Origin: Nocardia arthritidis NBRC 100137
GTDB taxonomy: Bacteria; Actinomycetota; Actinomycetes; Mycobacteriales; Mycobacteriaceae
Length of the DNA: 38,860 nucleotides
Assembly (NCBI RefSeq): GCF_001612765.1
Contig: NZ_BDBB01000059.1
Location: 1-38,860, forward strand
Direction: 5' to 3'
The first letter of the stretch is position 1, and every line of letters begins with the position of its first letter. This document shows, piece after piece, positions 6,258-13,624 of this stretch. A model generated the notes under the pieces. It was not told the DNA's origin and searched no databases. It saw only the letters and a list, made by a program, of their open reading frames with translations. Both the position numbers and the translations under genes were made by a program.

Positions 6258-8807
6258 ATGGAACCGGAGCGCGACAGTCCGTACTGGGACGCCATCGTCG
6301 GCGACAACTGGCCGGCGATCTCACCGGGGGACTGGAGCGCGCTGGAACGTCTCGCGCGAGACGGCGCGGGGGCGTTGGACTTGCTCGACGCCGAGAGCAA
6401 ACGCCGCGGCTTCGACGAACATGCCCGCTCCAGTGCCGGTCTGCAGCCGATCAAGGACGACATGCTGCGCCAGCGGATGAACCCGCAGGCCTTCGCCGAC
6501 GCGCTAGAGGCCGCGGCGGACACCTTCCGGGACTTCTCCGACCTGGTGTATCGGACCCGCAACAAGATCTTGGACATCGTCGAGGAGACCACCTCGCGGA
6601 TCAACGCGACGAGACGCGCGGCCGCGGCGGAAGAGGACGAATCCGATGCTCAGGCCCTCCGTAACCGGATCCCCGGCATGATCGCCGCCGCCAGGGACGA
6701 CGTGGAGGATGTCGTTCGCGCGGCGCTCGGTTCGATCAGCCCGCAGGGACTGCCCAGTTTGGGCTTGATCGCCGACGCGCTGGGGCAGCCGGGGCCTTGG
6801 GAGCCGGGCCACCGCAGTGCGGACGACCACAGCGGGGACGTCCATCACCAGCACCGGCCCGCGACGGACCACTCCGGCAATCCACGGCACGACGGCTCGC
6901 CGCGGACGAATCGGCCGAAAGACGATTTCCCGGTCGGGGTGCCCCCGCAAGATGCCGACGACCGACCGGTGACCACCGATCCGTTCGGCCCGCTGTTGCC
7001 CGGTGACGAGCTCGGGGAGCGACCTGATCCCGTTGGTACCGAGGACAGCTCCGCTCCGCCGTCGACCGGACCGGCGCCGGATCAGTACATCCCTGGTGGA
7101 CCGACGACTGTCCCGGTGAACACCGCGCCCGGCGGTGGCGGCTTGGATGACGGGCACGGTCTGCCCCCCGCGGGCGTTCCGCCGCGCGGGCAGGTCACCG
7201 GCACCGAGCACATGGCGCCGGGCCGGGATGTCCCGGTGGACAGCGATGCTGAGGACGTGGCCGGTCCGAATGCGCGAGATTCCCATCGGAGCGATCCCGA
7301 TGTCCCAGCCGAGGCGGCCGAGTCCGCGACCCCCGACCGCTCCAGCACCGTTGCGGCGGCGGATTCGCACGACACGCCAGCGCCCGAGCAGTTCACCGGT
7401 TCCTCCGCGTCCGCGGCCGACCCCGGCACGTCGGTGCCGCCGCCGCTGATCCTTCCGCCACCGGTCGCGGCGCCTGCTTCCACCGCACCGTTCGCACCGT
7501 TCGCACCGGCCGCCTCGGCCGCTCCCGCTGGAACGGCGGTCTCCGCTCCGGCGGCACAGGCCGGCTCGGTCCCCCCGCCGCAAGTGCAGGCGAAGCAGAC
7601 CGCTTCTCCGCCCAGCGAATCGCGTGCGCCGGTCGCCGCCCCCAAGATCACGGCGGCGAGCGCGGGCCCGCCCCCGGGTGCGGGCGGCGGCGCCAAAGCG
7701 CAGCCACCGGAACGGACCGAGCAGCACGCGGACGCGGGTAAGGACGGCGCGGACGACAGCGACGAGTCGATGCGCACTGTGGTCGGTGCGGCCATGACGT
7801 CGGCGGCCGCCCCGGCATTCGTCCTGGGCGAGCGAGTGGACGGCGATCTGGTGCTGGCCCGCACGCTGTTGAGCGGGGTACTGGCGGCGGGTGGGGACGC
7901 GGTTCTCGGGCTCGGCTGGGCGGTTTCGGTGATGCGTCATCCGAGCGGCATCAGCGCGTTCGTCACCTCGAACGAGGGCCGCGGCTGGATACCGGCCGGG
8001 CTGTACCTGCCGCGTGAGATATCCACGCCATGGGTGTGGGAGGTGGCCGAGAACGCGTGGGAGGGCGTCGCCGATCCCGCACGCGTGCTCGCGGAGTTCG
8101 CGATCGCCTGGGGACGCAAGTCCGGTGCCCGGCTGACCGCTGTCGCCTCCTCGGCGGACGTCGATGCCGATCTGCGCCGGCAGCTGGGTGATGTGCCGAT
8201 CGAAGGCGAAGTGACCGCCTCGTCGGCGATGGACTTCAGCGCGCCGAGGCCGAGTCTGGCGGACCGCCTCGAACTGGTCGGGGCTCCGGCGCTGGTGCGG
8301 CGGGTCGCGGCCACACCGGAGTCGGAGATCGGAGCGCGATGCTGGGAGTTGGCCTCGGACGCGCACGCTCGCGTCCACAAGGCCGGTCTCGGCTCGCCTG
8401 CCGCCCTGGGCGCGCCCGCGGCACGCGAGCGGATCCTCGGCGCGCTGCGGCAGCGCCGCGAGGTGTCGCAGGAATTGTGGGAGGAGCTTCGGGATGCCGA
8501 CGACCTGCTCACCGCGACAATGCTGTCGCACCGCGCCGATGTGTCCAGGGTTGCGCTGGGTGAGCTGCGCGCCGACCAGGCCGACGGCAGGCACGCATCG
8601 GAGATGAGCGCGCTGCGCGCCATGGTCTTCGAGCGGCGTTGCGACGAACTCGTGCTGCTGCTCGCTGAGGCGGCGACTCGGCAGACTCTGCGCGACGCGG
8701 TGTACGCGCACGCGCAGATCGTGAGTCACCCGGGTTTCGTCGCACCGGCTCCCGCCCCCGCCGCGCCCGCTCGGCGACCGACCATCACGGCGGGGCCGGG
8801 CCGCTGA
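6258..8807 (+). CDS. espK: EspK-like ESX accessory protein
   Basis: 849 residues, against about 730 for mycobacterial EspK, which guides EspB to the ESX-1 machine. The N-terminus (about 1-165) is a helical, Trp-containing WXG100-like domain (DNWPAISPGDWSALERLA and following). Residues about 180-510 are a long Pro/Ala/Asp-rich disordered linker. The C-terminal domain (about 510-835) contains WAVSVMRHPSGISAFVTSNE, then GRGWIPAGLYLP, RELWEELRDADDLL-like and VFERRCDELVLLL segments. That matches in layout the C-terminal domain of EspK (tryptophan-led strand, GL-YIPDGMELP-type motif, late helices). A close paralogue follows at 8952. ATG at 6258 lies seven bases after the previous stop. Homology is by remembered family features, so orthology to EspK rather than to a sister family is inferred. 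Confidence 0.75.
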   Translation: MEPERDSPYWDAIVGDNWPAISPGDWSALERLARDGAGALDLLDAESKRRGFDEHARSSAGLQPIKDDMLRQRMNPQAFADALEAAADTFRDFSDLVYRTRNKILDIVEETTSRINATRRAAAAEEDESDAQALRNRIPGMIAAARDDVEDVVRAALGSISPQGLPSLGLIADALGQPGPWEPGHRSADDHSGDVHHQHRPATDHSGNPRHDGSPRTNRPKDDFPVGVPPQDADDRPVTTDPFGPLLPGDELGERPDPVGTEDSSAPPSTGPAPDQYIPGGPTTVPVNTAPGGGGLDDGHGLPPAGVPPRGQVTGTEHMAPGRDVPVDSDAEDVAGPNARDSHRSDPDVPAEAAESATPDRSSTVAAADSHDTPAPEQFTGSSASAADPGTSVPPPLILPPPVAAPASTAPFAPFAPAASAAPAGTAVSAPAAQAGSVPPPQVQAKQTASPPSESRAPVAAPKITAASAGPPPGAGGGAKAQPPERTEQHADAGKDGADDSDESMRTVVGAAMTSAAAPAFVLGERVDGDLVLARTLLSGVLAAGGDAVLGLGWAVSVMRHPSGISAFVTSNEGRGWIPAGLYLPREISTPWVWEVAENAWEGVADPARVLAEFAIAWGRKSGARLTAVASSADVDADLRRQLGDVPIEGEVTASSAMDFSAPRPSLADRLELVGAPALVRRVAATPESEIGARCWELASDAHARVHKAGLGSPAALGAPAARERILGALRQRREVSQELWEELRDADDLLTATMLSHRADVSRVALGELRADQADGRHASEMSALRAMVFERRCDELVLLLAEAATRQTLRDAVYAHAQIVSHPGFVAPAPAPAAPARRPTITAGPGR

Positions 8808-8888
8808 GCGGAAGCCGAACGCCGCGTCGAGTAACGCGTCGCCGCATACCGACTCTGGAGCGACCGCGCACCGGGCAACCGTCTCGCA

Positions 8889-8916
8889 CTCCCCATCTCT
8901 GGGAAGAATCGACAAT
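8889..8916 (+). promoter_or_regulatory. palindromic operator/promoter, copy B
   Basis: CTCCCC-atctct-GGGAAG (8889-8906) matches the locus palindrome with one mismatch in the left arm. After four bases comes GACAAT (8911-8916), identical in sequence and spacing to copies A and C. The predicted start of transcription is near 8923, about 30 bases before the ATG at 8952. This gives the second EspK-like gene its own promoter. Confidence 0.65.
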
Positions 8917-8951
8917 AGGGGGACGTGTGGTGGGAAAGGATTTGATCGAGC

Positions 8952-10874
8952 ATGCCGAACAGCATGGAAATCGACCCTGCCGTTTTGCGTCAGCTGGCCG
9001 ACCAGCACGACCGGGTCGCGCACGACACCAGGGAATGGGCCAAACCGCCCACGGAATGGCTCGCGAACTTCCTGCCCACCTACGGCAAGATCGCCTATCC
9101 GGTCTACGAAGCGCTGGAACGGTACTACGACGCCCGGCAGCGGGCGGGTGAGGCGCTGGCCAGCGAACACGATCGCACCGCTGACTCGCTGCGCGCGTCC
9201 GCGAACGCCTACGAACAATCCGACGAGGATTTCGCCAACCATATCCGGCAGGCAGGCGGCCTGACCGATACACCGTCCCCGACGGCGCCGCCCGGAACCT
9301 CGACCGATCCGTTCGGTTCGAACCGCCCGATCACGCCGACCGGGTCCGCGCCCGGTGATGGCCCCGTGACGGCCGGTCCCGGTTCGTCCGCGCCGGTGTC
9401 CACCGATCCCGCTGCGGCGGGCCCCGGCACCGCCGAGGACAACCCGCTCGCGACTTCGCCGGGCGGACCCAACGGGGCATCGCCGACGGGTACCGGCGCG
9501 ACCGCCGCTCCGACAGATACGGGGAGCACCAATGGCGCGGGCACGCCGAACGCGACCGGAACGTCGACACCCGGTGGGCCGTCGAGCACCGGCGTGACCG
9601 CGCCGGCGACGGCAGGCGTACCGCCCGCGGGAGTCGGCCCGCTCAACGCGACCCCGGACGATCGAGCCGCCACGCAGCCGCCCAGCGGCGCGACGGGCCG
9701 AACGGACATGCCGCCCATGCCGGTGCCGGTCGCGAGCCCGTTCGCCGCCGCCGTCGCCTCGGCGAAGGACAAGGAGGCCGAACCCGCGTACGTGGTGGGT
9801 AGCCAGGTGAACGACGACCTGGTGCTGGCCAAGACGCTGCTCGGCAGCGTTCTCGCCGCGGTGGATTCCCCGGTGGGCATGGCCTGGGCTGTCGCAGTGA
9901 TGCGAGGTCCCGGGGGAACGGGCGTCTTCATCACGTCGAACGAAGGCCGCGGCTGGTTGCCCGCCGGGCTGTTCCTGCCACTCGAGGTCTCCACTCCGTG
10001 GAACTGGGACGAGTTGCTCGCCGCCGACGACGGCGCGGGATCGCCTTGGGAGGGCGTCACCGACCCGGCCCGGGTATTGGCGGAATTCGGCCTCGCGTGG
10101 GGCGCGAAGGCGAACGCGAATCTGTCGGCCCTCGTCTCGTCCGGGCCGATCGATCCCGGCTTGCGCTCACGATTCGGAGAAGCGGCGATGGAGGGGCTCG
10201 TCAGCCCGTCCTACGACGTCGACCTGCGCGAGTTCACCCCGGATACGGCCGACCGTCTCGGCTTGACCGGTTCGATCGCGGGGCTGGAACACGTCTCGTC
10301 GGTACCGGACACCCAGGTGTTGTCGCGCTGTGTGGAACTGGCCGTGGATGCCCACGGGCAGGTCGGCCGCTCCGGATCGGTACCCGCCGAAGCCGCCGCG
10401 TCGCGCCGGGTCCGGGAACGGATCCTGGCCGACCTGCAAGCCGGAAGGCCGGTGTCGCGCGAGCTGTGGGACGAATTGCGCGACGCCGACGACCTGCTGG
10501 CGGCGTCGATGCTCGGGCAGCGGGTCGACGTGGGCCGGGTGGAGATCGGGCAGCTGCGGCTGGACGCCGGGGTTTCGCCGTTGCGCGGCATGGTCTTCGA
10601 GCGGCGCTGCAACGAACTGGTGCTGCTGCTGGCGAACGAGCCGAGCAGGCAGACGCTGCGCGACGCCGTCTATGCCCATGAACAGATCACGCTGCACCCG
10701 CAGTTCGTCTCGACCCCGGCGCCCGTCTCCACCGCCGTGCAGCCCGAGCGTGTCGCCCGGCCCGCCTCGGTTCCGTCGGTCACCGCGCCGGAAGTCGCCG
10801 GAGGGCCGCCGCCTACCGTCGTGGCCGCGCCCTCGACGCCACCGCCGCCGGTGTCGCCTTCGGAGCAATCGTGA
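8952..10874 (+). CDS. EspC-like N-terminal domain fused to EspK-like C-terminal domain
   Basis: 640 residues. Residues 1-100 form an EspC-like domain: two helices around a turn (TEWLANFLPTYGKIAYPVYE) and a YxxxD export motif (Y87, D91). Residues about 105-265 are a Thr/Pro/Gly/Ala linker. Residues about 270-600 are a paralogue of the C-terminal domain of the EspK-like protein at 6258 (for example WAVAVMRGPGGTGVFITSNE, GRGWLPAGLFLP, RELWDELRDADDLLAASMLG, VFERRCNELVLLLA). A substrate-type head on an EspK-type body suggests a protein that carries its own export signal. ATG at 8952 has AAAGGA 11 bases upstream; a second ATG at 8967 is possible. It has its own promoter (8889-8916) and terminator (10906-10948). 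Confidence 0.75.
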   Translation: MPNSMEIDPAVLRQLADQHDRVAHDTREWAKPPTEWLANFLPTYGKIAYPVYEALERYYDARQRAGEALASEHDRTADSLRASANAYEQSDEDFANHIRQAGGLTDTPSPTAPPGTSTDPFGSNRPITPTGSAPGDGPVTAGPGSSAPVSTDPAAAGPGTAEDNPLATSPGGPNGASPTGTGATAAPTDTGSTNGAGTPNATGTSTPGGPSSTGVTAPATAGVPPAGVGPLNATPDDRAATQPPSGATGRTDMPPMPVPVASPFAAAVASAKDKEAEPAYVVGSQVNDDLVLAKTLLGSVLAAVDSPVGMAWAVAVMRGPGGTGVFITSNEGRGWLPAGLFLPLEVSTPWNWDELLAADDGAGSPWEGVTDPARVLAEFGLAWGAKANANLSALVSSGPIDPGLRSRFGEAAMEGLVSPSYDVDLREFTPDTADRLGLTGSIAGLEHVSSVPDTQVLSRCVELAVDAHGQVGRSGSVPAEAAASRRVRERILADLQAGRPVSRELWDELRDADDLLAASMLGQRVDVGRVEIGQLRLDAGVSPLRGMVFERRCNELVLLLANEPSRQTLRDAVYAHEQITLHPQFVSTPAPVSTAVQPERVARPASVPSVTAPEVAGGPPPTVVAAPSTPPPPVSPSEQS

Positions 10875-10905
10875 AAAACGTTCCGCGGTAAGGGACCGGC
10901 GCTGT

Positions 10906-10948
10906 CCGGGTCGCGGCAGGCCCGTCCTGCCGCGACCCGGGCAGCGCT
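10906..10948 (+). terminator. strong intrinsic terminator after the second EspK-like gene
   Basis: A perfect 15-bp stem (CCGGGTCGCGGCAGG at 10906-10920 with its complement at 10926-10940) and a five-base loop are followed by GCAGCGCTTTTC. It lies 32 bases after the stop codon and closes the accessory region on the plus strand. Confidence 0.85.
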
Positions 10949-11351
10949 TTTCTCCATTCGACGACGAACTATTCCGACTCGCAGGCGCGCTCGACGAGAC
11001 GATGCGACGCGTGACCGGTGACGACACGAGCCCCAGCAGCTCGCGGACAGCCACCCACAGACGGGCAGCGGCTGTCCCGCGATGAGCGATCGACTTCGAT
11101 GACGGGGATGCAGAGCATTCCCGGGCCGCTCCTACCCGCCCGGTGCCGCGCTGCCGCAGCTGGCAGATCGGTGTGATCGACAGAAACCGATACGGCCGCA
11201 CCGCTTCCCGGACCCGTTCCGGCCGGTGCCCGGATCCACCCATGCGACGTGCGCGGATCGGTATGACGTCGGTAGCGCGCAGTCCGCCTCCCTCGGCACC
11301 GAATCGGCGAACGGCGCAGTGGCTTGCCGACCGGAAAGGCGCTGGTTGGGG
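10949..11351. other. gap between convergent genes, possible remnant
   Basis: About 400 bases lie between the terminator and the end of the leftward gene. A rightward stretch ending at 11085 (reading FDDELFRLAGALDETMRRVT) looks like a protein end, but it has no start. I see no RNA gene, no clear hairpin with a T-run for the leftward gene, and no copy of the TTCCC/GGGAA palindrome. Confidence 0.3.
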
Positions 11352-12473
11352 CTACGTCTCGATGACGGGACTGGGTTCGGCTTCCTGTTCGTCAACGACA
11401 GCCGCATCCTGCGTGGGCTCCCCGCCGGGCCGGTCGGACGCGGTGCGGTCCCTGGTCAGCCGAACCGGTATCACGCCGGGTGCCGTGGTCGTCGCCGGAG
11501 CGGCGTTCGGATCGTCGGCCGGTGCGGTATTCGCCGCCGGGGCGGCGGTGACCCCGCCGGGCTCCGCGGTGGCCGGTTGTGCGGCGGGCGGTTGCGCGTT
11601 CGGATCGCCCGGGGGCGGCGCGGCAGCGGGCGCGGCCTGATTACCGGGCGGCGGTGCCTGGCCCGGCTGTCCCGGAGCGCCCTTGTGCTCGTTCTCCTCG
11701 GCTTTCTTCGCCTTGTCCTCGTCGGCTTTCTGCATCATCTCGGGTATCTGCGAGATCAGCGGCATCGCCGCCATCGGCAGCATCGCGAGCATCGGCAGCA
11801 GCGACGACAGTCCTCCGTCACCACCCCCGCCGCCACCGCTGCTCCCGGCGGATGTGCCCCCTCCGCCGTTCTGACCACCGCCGTTCGAGTTGCCCTTTCC
11901 TTTGCCGTTGGCCATATCCTCGTTGAGGTCGGCGATCGCGGTCACCTTGTCGTAGACCGCCTCGACGGCGGCGGCGACCGCCTTGAGCAAGGGAAGCTCC
12001 TGAGCGGGCTTGAGTTTGGCGCTGCCCGCGGCCTTCAGCTTCGTATTCAGGTCGGTCACGATGGTTTTGATGGACCGCAGGGCCTGCACCTGTTCGGCGG
12101 CGACCGTGACGGAGGTCTTGACCACCTGGTCGTCCATCTGCAGCAATTTCAGCTGCCTGGCCTCGACCTTGTCGACGGTCTTGCGGTACTCGTCGTCCGC
12201 CTCGCCTTTGCCGAGGGTTTCGTAGATCGCGGGCTTGAGCAGGTCGTCGACTTTCGGCGGGGGAGTGGTCATCCCACGGCCGAGCAGGTCCACGGCGGTC
12301 TGAATGGCGGTGTCGGCCAATGCGATGAAGGCGCGCAGCCCTTCCGACGCACCCGGCGGGCAGTGCAAATCGACCAGCCAGAAGTGCTTGGCCTCGGAGG
12401 CGTAGCTCGCGAGGGGTGCGGATGCCGACACCGCCGCCTTTTTGGCTTCGGTATTCGTCGCCGTCGTCACCAT
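11352..12473 (-). CDS. Met/Pro/Ala-rich putative ESX substrate, leftward
   Basis: 373 residues from the ATG at 12473, the second in-frame start. The upstream ATG at 12506 overlaps the GACAAT -10 of copy C, so it would lie before the predicted start of transcription (about 12498). The 12473 start has AGAGGCGG upstream. Residues about 1-190 are helical (SEAKHFWLVDLHCPPGAS, later KLLQMDDQVVKTSVTVAAEQ). A Gly/Asn/Ser linker follows, then a hydrophobic Met/Pro segment near 225-250 (LLPMLAMLPMAAMPLISQI), a Lys/Glu patch and a Pro/Ala-rich tail. There is no signal peptide and no catalytic motif. The Met/Pro segment resembles parts of the proteins at 1301 and 2972. I do not know the family; a substrate role is inferred from style and from the shared promoter type. 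Confidence 0.72.
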   Translation of the reverse strand: MVTTATNTEAKKAAVSASAPLASYASEAKHFWLVDLHCPPGASEGLRAFIALADTAIQTAVDLLGRGMTTPPPKVDDLLKPAIYETLGKGEADDEYRKTVDKVEARQLKLLQMDDQVVKTSVTVAAEQVQALRSIKTIVTDLNTKLKAAGSAKLKPAQELPLLKAVAAAVEAVYDKVTAIADLNEDMANGKGKGNSNGGGQNGGGGTSAGSSGGGGGGDGGLSSLLPMLAMLPMAAMPLISQIPEMMQKADEDKAKKAEENEHKGAPGQPGQAPPPGNQAAPAAAPPPGDPNAQPPAAQPATAEPGGVTAAPAANTAPADDPNAAPATTTAPGVIPVRLTRDRTASDRPGGEPTQDAAVVDEQEAEPSPVIET

Positions 12474-12504
12474 GCCGCCGCCACCGCCTCTCAGAAGTCC
12501 TCCC

Positions 12505-12532
12505 ATTGTCTCCGCTTCCCGATTCTGGGAAG
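12505..12532 (-). promoter_or_regulatory. palindromic operator/promoter, copy C (minus strand)
   Basis: CTTCCC-gattct-GGGAAG (12515-12532 on the plus strand) is a perfect inverted repeat. Read on the minus strand, GGGAAG is followed by four bases and then GACAAT (12510-12505), exactly as in copies A and B. It drives the leftward gene and rules out the ATG at 12506 as its start if the hexamer is the -10. Confidence 0.7.
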
Positions 12533-12551
12533 TGGTTCATAGTTCGATTAC

Positions 12552-12579
12552 CCACCCAGGAATGGGAATACGGCCGGAT
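12552..12579 (+). promoter_or_regulatory. degenerate operator copy I, divergent promoter region
   Basis: CCACCC-aggaat-GGGAAT (12552-12569) keeps the right half GGGAAT and the CCC-N6-GGG core, but not the outer left arm. Four bases later comes CCGGAT, a weak -10. CACAATAT near 12592-12599 is an alternative -10. It lies between the divergent genes and would serve the NlpC/P60 operon. Confidence 0.35.
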
Positions 12580-12626
12580 CGGTCCGGGCGACACAATATC
12601 GAGAAGAGTGTGAGAGGCGGTCGGTG

Positions 12627-12665
12627 ATGAGCGATGGCGAGTCGGTCGAATGGCGCCGACACTGA
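12627..12665 (+). other. mini-ORF overlapping the NlpC/P60 start
   Basis: A 12-codon frame (MSDGESVEWRRH) with GAGAGGCGG upstream runs over the ATG of the NlpC/P60 gene at 12650, in another frame. The NlpC/P60 ATG itself has only a weak ribosome binding site (GAGTCGG), so coupling through this mini-ORF is possible. It may equally be chance. Confidence 0.25.
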
Positions 12666-13597
12666 CGAACGACCTGGACGGAGTGCTCCGATCGCTACTC
12701 GCGCTGTACGGCGACGGCCAACCCGCGGGCCAGGCGGCGAGTGTGACCCAAGCGCTCGCCGCCGATCTGCGGGTCGCGTCCGGGGCGGTGGCCGTACGGT
12801 ACGGCGAGGCGCAGGGCATGCAGCTGTCGGTCGCGGAATCGCATGCGGGCAAGGACAGCATCGTCGGCAAGACCGTCGGCGAGTCCGGTGACGGAACGGT
12901 CAACGGCCGCGGCCGCCTGACCAATCACATCGCGGACTTCCAGAGCCGGATGCAGGCGATCGCCGCGGTGGGCGATACCCGCTTCAGCGGTCCCGCGTTG
13001 CTCGATGCCGCGCAGTCCACCATCTCCAACGCCACCAAGCAGGTCGACGCCGATGTCGCCGCCGCACGGCAGCAGGCCGCGCAGATCATGCCGCCCGCGA
13101 CACCGCCGACCCGGCAGGCCCGGCACGGCGGTGCGCCGCGCAGGCGGCGACGGACGCGCTCGAGGTCCAGATCCGCTTCCCGGCTGCGCCGCAACGATAT
13201 GGTCCGCTCCGACGGGACGAAGGGCGGCAACGCGGTGCTGGCCGCCAGCAACTGGCTCGGTACGCCCTACGTCTGGGGCGGGGGCGGCGCCGGTGGACCC
13301 AGCGGCGGCGGGTTCGATTGCTCGGGTCTGACGCAGTACGCCATCGCCCAGGCCAGTCACGGAGAAGTGGTGCTGCCCCGAACGACGTACGAGCAGATCT
13401 ACAGCGGCGTCCGCGTGCACCCTGAGGATGTACGCCCAGGTGACCTGGTGTTCCCCGCCGGATCATTCAGCACGCGCGGGCCCGAGCACGTGCAGCTGGC
13501 CGCCGGCAACGGCATGGTCATCGAGGCGCCGTACACCGGCTCGACGGTGAAGTGGTCGCGTATGCCGAGCGAAGCCGTCGTCGTGCGCGTGCTGTGA
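12650..13597 (+). CDS. NlpC/P60 peptidoglycan endopeptidase-like protein
   Basis: 315 residues. Residues 1-145 are helical and look like the non-catalytic head of mycobacterial ESX-associated P60 proteins (Rv0024 type). Residues 195-315 are an NlpC/P60 domain with C224 in FDCSGL, H280 in PEHVQL and E292 in VIEAP, a Cys-His-Glu triad as in RipA. The enzyme would cut peptide stems of peptidoglycan, plausibly to open the wall for the secretion machine. No Sec signal peptide is seen, so export would be by the ESX system. Odd: residues 164-181 are an Arg/Ser-rich linker (RRRRRTRSRSRSASRLRR); the same DNA read one frame over gives an ordinary-looking stretch (AQAATDALEVQIRFPAAPQ). It is followed after 27 bases by the CpnT-like gene. 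Confidence 0.85.
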   Translation: MAPTLTNDLDGVLRSLLALYGDGQPAGQAASVTQALAADLRVASGAVAVRYGEAQGMQLSVAESHAGKDSIVGKTVGESGDGTVNGRGRLTNHIADFQSRMQAIAAVGDTRFSGPALLDAAQSTISNATKQVDADVAAARQQAAQIMPPATPPTRQARHGGAPRRRRRTRSRSRSASRLRRNDMVRSDGTKGGNAVLAASNWLGTPYVWGGGGAGGPSGGGFDCSGLTQYAIAQASHGEVVLPRTTYEQIYSGVRVHPEDVRPGDLVFPAGSFSTRGPEHVQLAAGNGMVIEAPYTGSTVKWSRMPSEAVVVRVL

Positions 13598-13624
13598 GCC
13601 GATGATCGGGGAGGAGAGCGCAGC

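Noticed and set aside
12504..12506. ATG at 12506 as the start of the leftward gene
   Set aside because: It overlaps the -10 hexamer of its own promoter; the ATG at 12473 fits better.
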